Assembly (NCBI GenBank): GCA_944326545.1
Contig: CALVEH010000002.1
Coordinates: forward strand, 284,961 to 348,960
DNA length: 64,000 nucleotides
Source of the DNA: Candidatus Gastranaerophilales bacterium
GTDB lineage: Bacteria; Cyanobacteriota; Vampirovibrionia; Gastranaerophilales; Gastranaerophilaceae
Direction of reading: 5' to 3'
A program made the translations under genes and the position numbers. Positions within the stretch are counted from its first letter, which is position 1. Each line of letters begins with the position of its first letter. The notes below the pieces were generated by a model. The model was not told the DNA's origin. It saw only the letters and a program-made list of their open reading frames with translations, and ran no database searches. This document shows, piece after piece, positions 36,401 to 45,123 of this stretch.

Positions 36401-36999
36401 CTTATATCAGTGACAGTGTCTCCCCAAAGCTCAATACGAACAGCATATTGGTTAAGTGAAAATACATCAATAATATCCCCTCGTATAGAAAACTCGCCAA
36501 TATCAGATACCATTGTCACTCTTTTATATCCCATATCAACCAGTTTTTGAGAGATATTTGAAGTATCAATTTCGTCATCGATTTTTATATTGATTGAATT
36601 TTCTGTGTAAAAATTTTTATCTGGGAATTTTTCAAGCAAAGCTTTCACGGGAACCAACAAAAGAGGTATATTCTGAATATTCATCAAAATATCTGTTTGT
36701 TTTGCATATTTATATAAATTAGGCTCTACTCCGTCATAAATAGAAATATCCTGATAGGGAAAAATAACAGAATCCGTTTCAAAAAATTTTTCTAAATCGT
36801 GTTTGTATTTTAGAGCGTTTTGTTCTGTGTTAGTAATAAAAACAGTTTTCTTTTGAGAGCTGATTTGAGCAAGCAAAAGCAACCGCAGAAAAGATGTTAA
36901 ACCGCTTATTGAAAAAGAACAATTCTTTTTTAAAAAAGCAGATAATTTTTCCTCGTTTAAAAATGACTGATTCTTTATCTGTTGTAGAATATCATTCAT
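33499..36999 (-). CDS. mfd: Transcription-repair coupling factor Mfd
   Basis: About 1166 residues from the ATG at 36999; a frame six residues longer exists. UvrB-like N-terminal modules carry the DISIYDGVEPN segment. The RNA polymerase-interaction domain reads EGEYVVHQIHGVGLYKGL. The RecG-like translocase has Walker A DVGFGKTEIA, DEEHRFG, SMSATPIPRTLYMS and the TRG region RGRVGRSDRQAYCY. A TRCF C-terminal domain follows with INVTAYIPDEWV. Mfd removes stalled RNA polymerase and recruits UvrA. A TATTAT box ends 6 nt before the ATG and no Shine-Dalgarno is seen. Confidence 0.96.
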   Translation of the reverse strand: MNDILQQIKNQSFLNEEKLSAFLKKNCSFSISGLTSFLRLLLLAQISSQKKTVFITNTEQNALKYKHDLEKFFETDSVIFPYQDISIYDGVEPNLYKYAKQTDILMNIQNIPLLLVPVKALLEKFPDKNFYTENSINIKIDDEIDTSNISQKLVDMGYKRVTMVSDIGEFSIRGDIIDVFSLNQYAVRIELWGDTVTDIRYFDNKNQRSVKKTKETVILPVYKFILNKDNVETFKNELTEATVQTEVGENADVIREMLGETLEKIDEEKYFDGIDYFQSYLNKKMQNLTQLLGLLDEKPVVVFDESSEIFSKFAQIDANYKKQIDENTQKALALPLKSTAHLEFEDFQTSVAKLQKVFLDNFLDTVSDYTIEFDSSLIPSFSSKMEDILTFCEQKIKEGYKVVIATDYKNRIEEVFADFELPVSNNFEDKNSVYMTDNLALGGSLIEDLKIVVLTDRELFNKKSKDITAKKQAYHKESAEYIESVNDIKEGEYVVHQIHGVGLYKGLSKQEIDGQLKDYLTIEYAHGDKLHMPAEQINLLVRYRGAGAVAPKLSRMGGNDWNITKTRAKKAIEDIAKDLLHLYAKRAAAKGIAFDPDTVWQYEMEEAFEYTETPDQMRAIQETKADMEEEKPMDRLICADVGFGKTEIAIRAVFKAVMSGKQAAVVVPTTILAMQHYQTIAERFKPFPVKVELLSRFRNAKEQKEIVKKLLTGEVDVVIGTHRLLQDDIVFKDLGLLVIDEEHRFGVKHKEKLKMLRKNIDILSMSATPIPRTLYMSLSGIKNMSVINTAPMNRLPVKTYVGQYNETFVKNAINHELDRDGQVFFLYNRVETIYEFAAEVQKIVPQARIAVAHGQMDAKTLENIMLEYAEHKYDILLCTTIIESGLDIPNANTMIVYDADRFGLAQLYQLRGRVGRSDRQAYCYCFYRDRQKLTADALQRLNAIKEFSTLGGGYQIALRDIEIRGVGNILGTKQHGHMTSVGFDTYCQLLEETINELQEKGEKPQPPAIVDINVTAYIPDEWVGSKEQKMIEYKRLADVKTVEELDAIHHEWIDRFSKIPEPVENLIKIIHLRLLATSAKISLIRETSDNIRIYMPYNKAEWAIIASQTDRNITKYIKYTIAPKSCQEGNSILLFNNSVLSFKEVFNILSDLFYYINKISYEYINK

Positions 37000-37005
37000 A
37001 AAACG

Positions 37006-37011
37006 ATAATA
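37006..37011 (-). promoter_or_regulatory. -10 box of mfd, implying leaderless mRNA
   Basis: TATTAT on the minus strand ends 6 nt before the ATG at 36999. A TTGATT at 37036-37031 lies 19 nt upstream as a loose -35. Confidence 0.4.
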
Positions 37012-37074
37012 GCACATATCGTTAGAAAATAATCAATAAATAAACCAAAACGCAGGTATAATATTTTTATAACA

Positions 37075-37104
37075 AAAAGGGCTAAGATAAATCTTAGCCC
37101 TTTT
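37075..37104 (-). terminator. Terminator of ileS
   Basis: AAAAGGGCTAAGAT pairs perfectly with ATCTTAGCCCTTTT around a 2-nt centre. The stem has T-rich flanks and lies just after the ileS stop. Confidence 0.85.
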
Positions 37105-37119
37105 ATTTAAAATAATCTA

Positions 37120-39942
37120 TTAATCATTACCGTTAATAGCGTTTATACAATCCTGACAAATGCTGCCTTGTGGTCCAATGTTGATAAGTTTTCTATACTT
37201 CCAACATCTGTCACATTTTTCGCCATGTGCGTGAGTTACATAGATTGTATAGCCATCTTCTTCGTATTTGTTGAGTGCTTTTTCCGGTGCACTATCAATC
37301 AATTCAGCTTGAGATGTAATAAATATATTAGCCAATTCTTTTTCGTATTTGCTTAACAACTCAGCGTCACCGCCCTGCACATAAACAGCAACTTCTAAAG
37401 AACTACCTATAATTTTGTCGGCTCTCAAAGGTTCAATAGCCTTAGTAACAATTTCTCTAAGCTTAAGAATTTTAGTGAATTCTTCTTCAATTTTCGGATT
37501 AGCCCATTTAACATTAGTTACAGGCCAATCTGTTAACAAGATACTTTGGATACCGCCTCTTTGTTTTTCAGGCATATTGAGCCAAATATCTTCAGCTTGG
37601 TGTGGCATTACCGGAGCCAACATTCTTGTTAACGCTTGAGAAATTTCAAAAAGAACAGTTTGACAAGCACGTCTTGAAAGTGACTTTTTACCTGCAGTAT
37701 AAAGTCTGTCTTTGACAATATCAAGATAGAATGAGCTCAAATCTGCAGCTGCAAAGTTTTGCAAGTGTTGGAAATACTTGTAAAACTCATAGTTATCAAA
37801 AGCTTCTGTAACATTTTTGATAAGAGTATTCAACTTGTGCAATGCAAATTTATCAATAGCTTTCAAATCTTTGTAATATACATAATCAGCTTCAGGATCA
37901 AAGTCGTACAAGTTTCCGAGCAAGAATCTTGAAGTATTTCTCATCTTTTTAAAGATTTCTACCATTTGTCTGATAGCAGTTTCACCGATTCTTACGTCGT
38001 TTCTGTAGTCAACTGAAGCAGCCCACAATCTCAAAACATCAGCACCAAACACTTTTATAATATCTTGAGGAGCAACTGTGTTGCCAAGAGATTTACTCAT
38101 CTTTTTGCCTTCACCGTCAAGAACAAAACCGTGAGTCAAAACAGTTTGATAAGGTGCTTTTCCGCTTGTTCCTACAGCAGTCAACAATGAAGATTGGAAC
38201 CAACCTCTGTGCTGGTCTGAACCTTCCAAATAAAGTTCTACAGGAAGATGACCAAGCTCTTTGTGTCGTTTTTCAACCACTGCTCTGTGAGTAATGCCTG
38301 AGTCAAACCATACGTCCATAATATCTTTTTCTTTAGTGAAGTTTCTACCACCGCACTTAGGACATTTGAACGCAACAGGCATAAGGTATTTTGTGCCTTC
38401 TTTAAGCCAAATATCAGAAGAACTTTCTTCAAATACTTTAGCAAGCTTGTCTATAGTAGCTCTTGTAACAATAGGTTCGCCACAATCTTTACAATAGAAC
38501 ACAGGGATAGGAACACCCCATATTCTTTGTCTTGAGATACACCAGTCAGAACGAGATTCTACCATGTTAGAAATTCTTTGCTCACCTGATGCAGGAATCC
38601 ATTGAACATTATGAATCTCAGAAAGAGCTTTGTTTCTGAATCTATCAACTTTTACAAACCACTGAGGAGTAGCTCTGTATATAACAGGATGTTTGCATCT
38701 CCAACAGTGCGGATAACTGTGAGTGATTTGTTTATGAGAAAGTAACGCACCTGCTTTATCAAGATTTTTGATAACAATTTCGTTACCATCTTCATAATAA
38801 AGTCCCTGCATATCAGGAACTTCTTCTGTCCAATAACCTTTAGCATCCAACGGAGAAAGAACATCAATATTGTATTTTTGACATACTTCCCAGTCTTCTA
38901 AACCGTGGCCAGGAGCTGTGTGTACACAACCTGTACCAGCATCTAATGTAACGTGGTCACCTAAAATAATTGGAGAATATCTTTCATAAAGAGGGTGAAT
39001 TGTTCTTAAATTCTCAAGATCACTACCTTTAACAGTTCCAACAATCTTTATATCTTTTTCTTCAAACTCATTGTCTTTAACGAAAGCATCAACTAAGTCT
39101 GTTGCAATAACAAAAATGTCGCCGTAATAGCTTACTAAAGAATATTCATATCTTGAATTGAGTGCTATCGCAAGGTTAGATGGAATTGTCCAAGGAGTTG
39201 TTGTCCATATAACAGCAAATATAGGTTCTTGAGAAGAAAGACCTGCCAACTCTCTAATTTTTTGTTGTGCTTTTTCTTCAAATTCAAATTTTACATATAT
39301 AGCAGTAGATGTATGATCGTCATATTCAACTTCAGCTTCAGCAAGAGCTGTTTCACATTGAGGACACCAATAAACAGGTTTTAAACCTTTTTCAATGTAA
39401 CCTTTTTCATACATTTCACCAAAGATTCTTACCTGTTCTGCTTCTATTTCAGGAGAAATAGTTACATAAGGGTTATCCCAGTTTCCCCAAACGCCCAATC
39501 TGCGGAAGTCTTCTTCTTGACCTTTGAGGTTTTGCATAGCAAACTCTCTGCACATTTGTCTGAGTTGATATTTAGTAACATCGCTTTTATCTTTGATTGT
39601 TTTTAAAACAGCGTTTTCAATAGGCAAACCGTGTCCGTCATATCCTGGGACATAAGGTGCATAGTAGCCGCTTTGAGCTTTATATTTAGTAACAATGTCT
39701 TTAAGAATTTTGTTTAAAGCTGTACCAATGTGAATTTTTGGAGAGCTCAAGTACGGAGGTCCATCGTGCAATACAAACTTATTTTCGATGTCTCTTTGTG
39801 CAAGGTTCTTTTCGTATATTTTTTCAATATCCCAAAAATCCTGAATCTCAAGTTCTCTCACAGCAGCATTAGCGCGCATTGCAAGAGTTGTACGCGGAAG
39901 ATTCAATGTATCTTTAAATTCAAATTCTTTGTTCTCTGACAT
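37120..39942 (-). CDS. ileS: Isoleucyl-tRNA synthetase
   Basis: 940 residues, full length. The class Ia signature HIGH reads HIGT in PKIHIGTALNKILKD. The KMSKS loop is GKKMSKSLGN. The CP1 editing domain contains FAVIWTTTPWTIPSN and DAGTGCVHTAPGHG. The C-terminal zinc finger has CDRCWKY and CQDC. GAGGAT lies upstream of the ATG. The HIGT variant is tolerated in some class I enzymes; the rest of the protein looks intact. Confidence 0.97.
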   Translation of the reverse strand: MSENKEFEFKDTLNLPRTTLAMRANAAVRELEIQDFWDIEKIYEKNLAQRDIENKFVLHDGPPYLSSPKIHIGTALNKILKDIVTKYKAQSGYYAPYVPGYDGHGLPIENAVLKTIKDKSDVTKYQLRQMCREFAMQNLKGQEEDFRRLGVWGNWDNPYVTISPEIEAEQVRIFGEMYEKGYIEKGLKPVYWCPQCETALAEAEVEYDDHTSTAIYVKFEFEEKAQQKIRELAGLSSQEPIFAVIWTTTPWTIPSNLAIALNSRYEYSLVSYYGDIFVIATDLVDAFVKDNEFEEKDIKIVGTVKGSDLENLRTIHPLYERYSPIILGDHVTLDAGTGCVHTAPGHGLEDWEVCQKYNIDVLSPLDAKGYWTEEVPDMQGLYYEDGNEIVIKNLDKAGALLSHKQITHSYPHCWRCKHPVIYRATPQWFVKVDRFRNKALSEIHNVQWIPASGEQRISNMVESRSDWCISRQRIWGVPIPVFYCKDCGEPIVTRATIDKLAKVFEESSSDIWLKEGTKYLMPVAFKCPKCGGRNFTKEKDIMDVWFDSGITHRAVVEKRHKELGHLPVELYLEGSDQHRGWFQSSLLTAVGTSGKAPYQTVLTHGFVLDGEGKKMSKSLGNTVAPQDIIKVFGADVLRLWAASVDYRNDVRIGETAIRQMVEIFKKMRNTSRFLLGNLYDFDPEADYVYYKDLKAIDKFALHKLNTLIKNVTEAFDNYEFYKYFQHLQNFAAADLSSFYLDIVKDRLYTAGKKSLSRRACQTVLFEISQALTRMLAPVMPHQAEDIWLNMPEKQRGGIQSILLTDWPVTNVKWANPKIEEEFTKILKLREIVTKAIEPLRADKIIGSSLEVAVYVQGGDAELLSKYEKELANIFITSQAELIDSAPEKALNKYEEDGYTIYVTHAHGEKCDRCWKYRKLINIGPQGSICQDCINAINGND

Positions 39943-40039
39943 TTCATATCCTCAATTCATTTTTTCCATAGTAATAATTTTATACAAAAAAGATTTAATT
40001 AGCAAAAATATTTGAAAGAATAGGTAAATTACATTAGAA

Positions 40040-40708
40040 TCATTCAACATTTTCAAAAAGCATTTGTGCAATATAAATATCTTTTTTTGTTGTTATTTTA
40101 ATATTTGAATAGCTTCCTTCACTAACATAAACAGGAAATCCCAAAGCCTCAACCATCCCAGCATCATCTGAGTAAGACTGCCCTTCGAGTCTTTTGTGCG
40201 CATCTAAAATCAAGTTGTAATCAAAAATCTGAGGCGTTTGCACATACCAAAGAGTATTTCTGTCAGGAGTTTCTGTGATTTTACCATTAGAATCAGCTTT
40301 TTTTATAGTATCAACAGCCTTAACGGCAACAATAGAGGCTTTATTTTTAATTGCATTTTCTAAACATTTTTGAATATCTTCTTTTTTAACAAGCGGACGC
40401 GCTGCGTCGTGAATTGCAACAATATCAGGATTGTCACAAGCCTTTAAAGCATTAAAAACAGAAGCTTGTCTTGTTGAACCGCCTCTTACTACTTTTACAA
40501 AAGACAAATTATATTTTTTAAGAATTGTGATTAATTCAGATTCTAAAGACTCAGAAGCAGAAACAACAATCTCGCAAGGATTAAAAGGCAAAAAAGCTTC
40601 TATAGAGTGAACAATTACTTCTTTATCGTTTATTTTTTCTAATAATTTATTTATTTTACCGTATCTTGAGGAACTTCCGCCTGCTGTAACTATAACAGAA
40701 AATTTCAT
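40040..40708 (-). CDS. ispD: 2-C-methyl-D-erythritol 4-phosphate cytidylyltransferase
   Basis: 222 residues, normal for IspD, which makes CDP-ME in the non-mevalonate isoprenoid pathway. Landmarks: the N-terminal VTAGGSSSRYGKINKLLEKI, RGGSTRQASVFNAL, AIHDAARPLV, the AVKAVDTIKKAD segment and RNTLWYVQTPQIF. AAGGTAG precedes the ATG. It lies 11 nt downstream of thiL and is probably cotranscribed with it. Confidence 0.95.
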   Translation of the reverse strand: MKFSVIVTAGGSSSRYGKINKLLEKINDKEVIVHSIEAFLPFNPCEIVVSASESLESELITILKKYNLSFVKVVRGGSTRQASVFNALKACDNPDIVAIHDAARPLVKKEDIQKCLENAIKNKASIVAVKAVDTIKKADSNGKITETPDRNTLWYVQTPQIFDYNLILDAHKRLEGQSYSDDAGMVEALGFPVYVSEGSYSNIKITTKKDIYIAQMLFENVE

Positions 40709-40719
40709 ACCAACTACCT

Positions 40720-41637
40720 TTAAAAATGTCTGTAACTTTTATTTTCAAACTCTTTTTCTACATCATCAGAAAAAGGTCTGTCTGAAACAACACCTATCTT
40801 AAAAAATTGAGTTTTATCCAATTTCTCAAAAACTTTTTTATTAACACAAAAAACCAGTTCAAAATCTTCCCCACCCCAAAGAACGTACTCCATCCAATTG
40901 TCAGGGAACTCTTTTTTTAATTCACTACTAACAGGTATAGAAGAATAATCAACATCAAAAGCAAATCCACAACCTTTAGAAAGCTTGTACAAAGCATCTC
41001 CAAGGCCGTCAGAAGAATCCATCATAGCAATACTTTTAACACCGCAATCAAACGTGGTTTTCAAAAGTGCTTTGCTTTTTTCAACCTGAGCAACGGGTAC
41101 AAGATGTTTTTTTATAAGATATGAAGGCTCTTTTTTGCCGTGTAAAAGCAACTTCAAACCGCCTGAACTATCACCGTGGCAACCAGTTACGACAATAACA
41201 TCGTCCGGTTTTGCGCAACTTCTCGTTACAACGACATCGTTGTATTTTTTACCGATTGCACAAACGGAAACTACCACCTTGTCAGACGCAGTAAGGTCTC
41301 CGCCTGCAACTTTAACTCCATATTTTTTTATAGAAGCTTCTACACCTTGATAAAACGATTCAACAAAATTTTCGTCTAAAGACTTAGGCAAAGAAAGAGA
41401 TATTGTAACATAAAGAGGCATCGCCCCAATTGCTGCAAGATCTGATAAATTCACATTTATTGATTTTTGACCTAATTCAAAGGGTGAAATTGTCTCCCTT
41501 AAAAAATGCACACCCTCAACTAATGTATCTTGTGTTATACAAATCCCCAAATCATCCAAAACTGCGCAATCATCACCTAATAGCGCAGTTTCAGACAATG
41601 TTGTATTTATTACTTTTAGATACTCAATTTCTTTCAT
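40720..41637 (-). CDS. thiL: Thiamine-monophosphate kinase
   Basis: 305 residues, normal for ThiL, which phosphorylates TMP to TPP. Landmarks in order: LLGDDCAVL, DTLVEGVHFL, VNLSDLAAIGAMPLY, AGGDLTASDKVV, the MDSSDGLGDALYKLS motif and LWGGEDFELVF. A TACAAT box with a TGN extension ends 6 nt before the ATG, and no Shine-Dalgarno is visible. Thus it may be expressed from its own leaderless transcript within the minus-strand run. Confidence 0.95.
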   Translation of the reverse strand: MKEIEYLKVINTTLSETALLGDDCAVLDDLGICITQDTLVEGVHFLRETISPFELGQKSINVNLSDLAAIGAMPLYVTISLSLPKSLDENFVESFYQGVEASIKKYGVKVAGGDLTASDKVVVSVCAIGKKYNDVVVTRSCAKPDDVIVVTGCHGDSSGGLKLLLHGKKEPSYLIKKHLVPVAQVEKSKALLKTTFDCGVKSIAMMDSSDGLGDALYKLSKGCGFAFDVDYSSIPVSSELKKEFPDNWMEYVLWGGEDFELVFCVNKKVFEKLDKTQFFKIGVVSDRPFSDDVEKEFENKSYRHF

Positions 41638-41643
41638 AAATTT

Positions 41644-41649
41644 ATTGTA
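41644..41649 (-). promoter_or_regulatory. Extended -10 box of thiL, implying leaderless mRNA
   Basis: On the minus strand TTGATACAAT (TGN plus TACAAT) ends 6 nt before the thiL ATG. It lies in the 24-nt gap after the DUF4013 gene. Confidence 0.45.
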
Positions 41650-41661
41650 TCAAGAAAAAAA

Positions 41662-42429
41662 TTACTCCTGTTCGTTTTCTTTGGCCGCAATCACAAACTG
41701 AGCGATAAGTTCAGTAGCGACAATATAAGAGTAAAAATAAGCAACGGGTACAAAAATAATACCTATAACAGTTACCGCTAAAATAGAAAATAGCAATTGA
41801 GTCATCACTGATAATGCAATAAATAACAAAATCAAGACACAATAATTGCCAACATTATTTTTAAGCATTGAAAATGCAGCTTTAAAATCAACAAAAGAAA
41901 GTATTTTTAAATTTCTAAAAAAGTTTGCCATCATTAAAGGAGCAAAAATCATCACTAAAATATAAAACAGCAATAAAAAAGCCCCAAATGCAGTCAACAA
42001 AATAAATGCAGCGGGATGAAATGCATTATGATGAGCAAAAACAAAAGCTAACGCAACAAAAAACAACAACGACAATATAACAATAGGTAAAGAATAGATA
42101 AAAAATCCTATAAAATATTTTAGCCCTGTTACAAACATTCTCCCAAATTCTGTCCAATCAGGTAAAAATGAATTTGCAAAATTAATTCTTCTGTTACCTG
42201 TTTGCACAAAATACCCGGCAATAACAAATGTCATTACCAATGAAAAAATAAAACATAACAGAAAAGAACCTGCTCCTACAACAACAGAATCAGAAAATAG
42301 AAAAGCAAACAAAGGAATAACATAGACAGCAAATGTTGCCAACAAAATTCCTGAACCTGCCAATAGCTTATTTACCCAACCAGGATCTTTTGATATATAT
42401 GTTAGAGATTTTTCAAAATCTAAATTCAT
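41662..42429 (-). CDS. DUF4013 membrane protein, paralog 1
   Basis: 255 residues with about six hydrophobic segments. The N-terminal pattern YISKDPGWVNKLLAGSGIL and a later FLPDWTEFGRMFVTGLKYF match DUF4013 integral membrane proteins of unknown function. The upstream neighbour has the same layout, so the two are tandem paralogs. A GGAG sequence lies upstream of the ATG. Confidence 0.75.
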   Translation of the reverse strand: MNLDFEKSLTYISKDPGWVNKLLAGSGILLATFAVYVIPLFAFLFSDSVVVGAGSFLLCFIFSLVMTFVIAGYFVQTGNRRINFANSFLPDWTEFGRMFVTGLKYFIGFFIYSLPIVILSLLFFVALAFVFAHHNAFHPAAFILLTAFGAFLLLFYILVMIFAPLMMANFFRNLKILSFVDFKAAFSMLKNNVGNYCVLILLFIALSVMTQLLFSILAVTVIGIIFVPVAYFYSYIVATELIAQFVIAAKENEQE

Positions 42430-42464
42430 AATTAAACTCTCCTTTTTTATTAACTTAAAACCAA

Positions 42465-43229
42465 TTAAACATTCTTTGATTCATCTGTTATTTGAATAAA
42501 TCTGGCAATTAAACAACAACTTACCATTTGAATATAAAAAGAAATAAACGGAACCAATAACAGACCAATGATAGTTAAAGCAACAATTAAAGCAACACTG
42601 TTTAACAAGACATTTAGCGCTAAAACAATCACAATTAGAATGAAATAATTTAAAGCATTACCTTTAAATAATTTATAAGCAGATGCAAAATTCAAAAATT
42701 CAAATAAATTAAACTCTTTTATAAAATTAGCGCAGAATAAAAAATAAAAAATAAAATATATAATATAAACTAACTCAGTAATAGCATTAAAAATAAAATA
42801 AGTTGCTTTAAATAGCTCTGAGTGAACAGCTGCATCTTTATATTGAACTTCCAAAACCAAAGAAATAATAAAGAATAAAATAACAGGTAAGATAAAAAGA
42901 ACAGACCCTAAAAAAGCTTTAAAGCCAACAAAAGTCAAACTCCAAAAATTATGCCAGTCAGGCAAATTTGAGCTTGAATCTAATCTGTAATCATGAGCAA
43001 ACTGTAACCCAAACCCAACAACAGCCAAAGCAATAACACCTGCTGCAATGTAGAAAAAAGCAAATAATAAAAATTTTATAACAAAACTTTTAAATAAAAA
43101 TATAGCAAGGACTGGCAATGTCAATAAGAACGCAATAATGATTATAAATAAAGAACCAATTGTAATCTTTCTTATCCATTGTTCGTCATTTTTTACACAT
43201 AATAAAATTTTTTCAAAATCGTATTTCAT
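42465..43229 (-). CDS. DUF4013 membrane protein, paralog 2
   Basis: 254 residues from the ATG at 43229, chosen because TAGGAG lies just upstream; an open extension of nine residues lacks a ribosome site. The conserved pattern CVKNDEQWIRKITIGSLF and NLPDWHNFWSLTFVGFKAF parallels the downstream paralog. Several long hydrophobic helices are rich in Phe and Ile. Function unknown. The pair lies just beyond the terminator that closes the ribosomal protein operon. Confidence 0.75.
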   Translation of the reverse strand: MKYDFEKILLCVKNDEQWIRKITIGSLFIIIIAFLLTLPVLAIFLFKSFVIKFLLFAFFYIAAGVIALAVVGFGLQFAHDYRLDSSSNLPDWHNFWSLTFVGFKAFLGSVLFILPVILFFIISLVLEVQYKDAAVHSELFKATYFIFNAITELVYIIYFIFYFLFCANFIKEFNLFEFLNFASAYKLFKGNALNYFILIVIVLALNVLLNSVALIVALTIIGLLLVPFISFYIQMVSCCLIARFIQITDESKNV

Positions 43230-43299
43230 CTTAACTCCTATAACTACATATCGCAATTATACACTATTTTTGATATTTTGTACCCGATTTAAACAATAA

Positions 43300-43335
43300 A
43301 AAATCCCCCTCGATAAAAAACGAGAGGGATTTTTA
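43300..43335 (-). terminator. Terminator closing the ribosomal protein operon
   Basis: AATCCCCCTCG pairs with CGAGAGGGATT (one C/A mismatch) around an A-rich loop, with T-runs on the minus strand. It lies directly after the rplR stop. Confidence 0.85.
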
Positions 43336-43349
43336 TTATAATTAAAATC

Positions 43350-43718
43350 TTAAAAATCTAAGCCAGCTTCTCTAGCTGCTTCTGCCAAAGCAGAAACTCT
43401 ACCGTGATAAAGGAATCCGCCTCTGTCGAAAACACATTCTTTAACACCAGCTTTTAAAGCTTTTTGAGCAACAGCTTCACCAACTACTTTAGCTGCTTCA
43501 ATGTTACCACCGTGAGAAAGTTTTTCTCTAAGGTCTTTATCAATTGAAGAAGCAGAACAAATAGTAACTTTATTTACGTCATCAATTAATTGAGCATAAA
43601 TGTGTTTAGTACTTCTGTAAACTGCCAATCTTGGAGATTCAGCTGTACCAGAGATTTTTGTTCTTACACGTTGGTGTCTTTTTCTGACTTGTTCTTTTCT
43701 GTTTCTTGTTTTAATCAT
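43350..43718 (-). CDS. rplR: 50S ribosomal protein L18
   Basis: 122 residues of the 5S rRNA-binding protein L18. Landmarks: [19 protein letters not shown], the [16 protein letters not shown] segment and the C-terminal [25 protein letters not shown] lies before the ATG. Unusually it is the last gene of the operon: rpsE, rplO and secY do not follow, and a terminator comes instead. Confidence 0.97.
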   Translation of the reverse strand: MIKTRNRKEQVRKRHQRVRTKISGTAESPRLAVYRSTKHIYAQLIDDVNKVTICSASSIDKDLREKLSHGGNIEAAKVVGEAVAQKALKAGVKECVFDRGGFLYHGRVSALAEAAREAGLDF

Positions 43719-43801
43719 TTTTCTTTCCTTTCACCGAAGCCTTCTTACTGCGAAATTTGATTTTATTCAAAAGTTCTATAAGGGCTTATACCGGCTTTTA
43801 A

Positions 43802-44110
43802 CTATACAGTAACATTTATATGAGTGGCTTCTTTATCTGCAAAACTATTTGCAGCAATGTCGCCTAAATTTCTTTGTATTAACTGATAATCTTTGTAGGA
43901 ATCACCTGTAAAAATTCTTAGTTTATTATAACTAACTTTTTGAAGTTGTTTAACATCCTTATCATTAGAAAAGCTAGAAAAATCGTCATTTCTTCTTTTT
44001 TTGACTAATTCCATCTGAGGCAAATCAGGCTTTTGATTTTTACACTTAACATCAAAACTGTCGTATTTGACATCTATGATTTTACCAAATGAAATAGGTG
44101 TTAAACTCAT
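43802..44110 (-). CDS. SFGK-motif protein inserted in the ribosomal operon
   Basis: 102 residues, not a ribosomal protein. It begins MSLTPISFGKIID, resembling the SFKG N-terminal motif of other proteins in the window. A Lys/Asp/Ser-rich body follows. The start lies 11 nt after the rplF stop with AGGA upstream, so it should be translated from the operon mRNA. Position between rplF and rplR, which are normally adjacent, marks it as a lineage-specific insertion. Function unknown. Confidence 0.75.
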   Translation of the reverse strand: MSLTPISFGKIIDVKYDSFDVKCKNQKPDLPQMELVKKRRNDDFSSFSNDKDVKQLQKVSYNKLRIFTGDSYKDYQLIQRNLGDIAANSFADKEATHINVTV

Positions 44111-44121
44111 TCAATCAATTC

Positions 44122-44664
44122 CTATTTTTTACCAGTTTTACCAGCTTTACGTCTTACGTATTCGCCTTCGTATCTAACACCTTTTCCTTTGTAAACTTCA
44201 GGTGGACGTTTGCTTCTGATTTCAGCAGCAACATCGCCTACAGCTTGTTTGTTAGAACCAGTAACTGTGATTTTTGTGTTAGCTTCAACAGCAATTTTGA
44301 TTCCTTCTGGAGGTGTAATCAAGATTGGGTGAGAAAAACCTAACACAAGGTTCAAGTTAGAACCTTCCATGTTAGCTCTGTAACCAACACCTTGGATTTC
44401 TAATTTTTTAGTAAAACCGTGTTTTACGCCTTCAACAGCGTTGTTGATTAATGTTCTAGTTAAACCCCACAAAGCTCTAGCTTTTCTGTCTTCGTGATTG
44501 TTAACGTCAACAATGACTTCATTGCCTTCAATTTTAACTGAAATTTCCGGACGAACATCAACTGTTTCAGTGCCCAAAGGTCCTTTAGCAGTCAATACGT
44601 TATTTTCAAATTTAACTTCAACGCCATCCGGTATAATAACAGGTTTTTTACCTATACGTGACAT
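44122..44664 (-). CDS. rplF: 50S ribosomal protein L6
   Basis: 180 residues. The N-terminal MSRIGKKPVIIPDGVEV, the GPLGTE segment and the C-terminal KGKGVRYEGEYVRRKAGKTGKK are all diagnostic. L6 sits near the sarcin-ricin loop. It is followed by the inserted SFGK gene rather than rplR. Confidence 0.98.
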   Translation of the reverse strand: MSRIGKKPVIIPDGVEVKFENNVLTAKGPLGTETVDVRPEISVKIEGNEVIVDVNNHEDRKARALWGLTRTLINNAVEGVKHGFTKKLEIQGVGYRANMEGSNLNLVLGFSHPILITPPEGIKIAVEANTKITVTGSNKQAVGDVAAEIRSKRPPEVYKGKGVRYEGEYVRRKAGKTGKK

Positions 44665-44707
44665 TTTTTTATCTCCAATTTAAATTATTATCTTACTTAA
44701 TCTAGTA

Positions 44708-45103
44708 TTACCATACGTAGCAAACAACTTCGCCGCCTAAGTTTTCTTTTCTAGCTTTTCTATCAGTCATAAGACCTTTGCTAGTAGAAATGATAGCGAT
44801 ACCTAAACCGCCAAATACTTGTGGCAAATCTTTTGCTTTAGAATATACTCTCAAACCAGTTTTTGAAATTCTTTTTAAGTTAGAAATAACAGGTTTGTTT
44901 CTTTCGTCATATTTCAAAGTGATAGACAAAACTTTGAATTTGCCTACTTCTTTTTCAGCATAATCAGTGATGTAACCTTCTTCTTTAAGAACTTTAGCCA
45001 ATTCCAATTTTAATTTAGAAGATGGCATTTCAACTTCCGGATGAGAAACGATATTAGCGTTTCTTATTCTTGTCAGCATATCTGCTATTGGATCTGTAAA
45101 CAT
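44708..45103 (-). CDS. rpsH: 30S ribosomal protein S8
   Basis: 131 residues from the ATG at 45103, giving the canonical start [17 protein letters not shown] with AAGGA upstream; the longer frame adds a non-conserved stretch. The C-terminal [19 protein letters not shown] is typical. A structured spacer of about 175 nt precedes it. Confidence 0.97.
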   Translation of the reverse strand: MFTDPIADMLTRIRNANIVSHPEVEMPSSKLKLELAKVLKEEGYITDYAEKEVGKFKVLSITLKYDERNKPVISNLKRISKTGLRVYSKAKDLPQVFGGLGIAIISTSKGLMTDRKARKENLGGEVVCYVW

Positions 45104-45123
45104 ATTTATTTTTCCTTTTCTTA

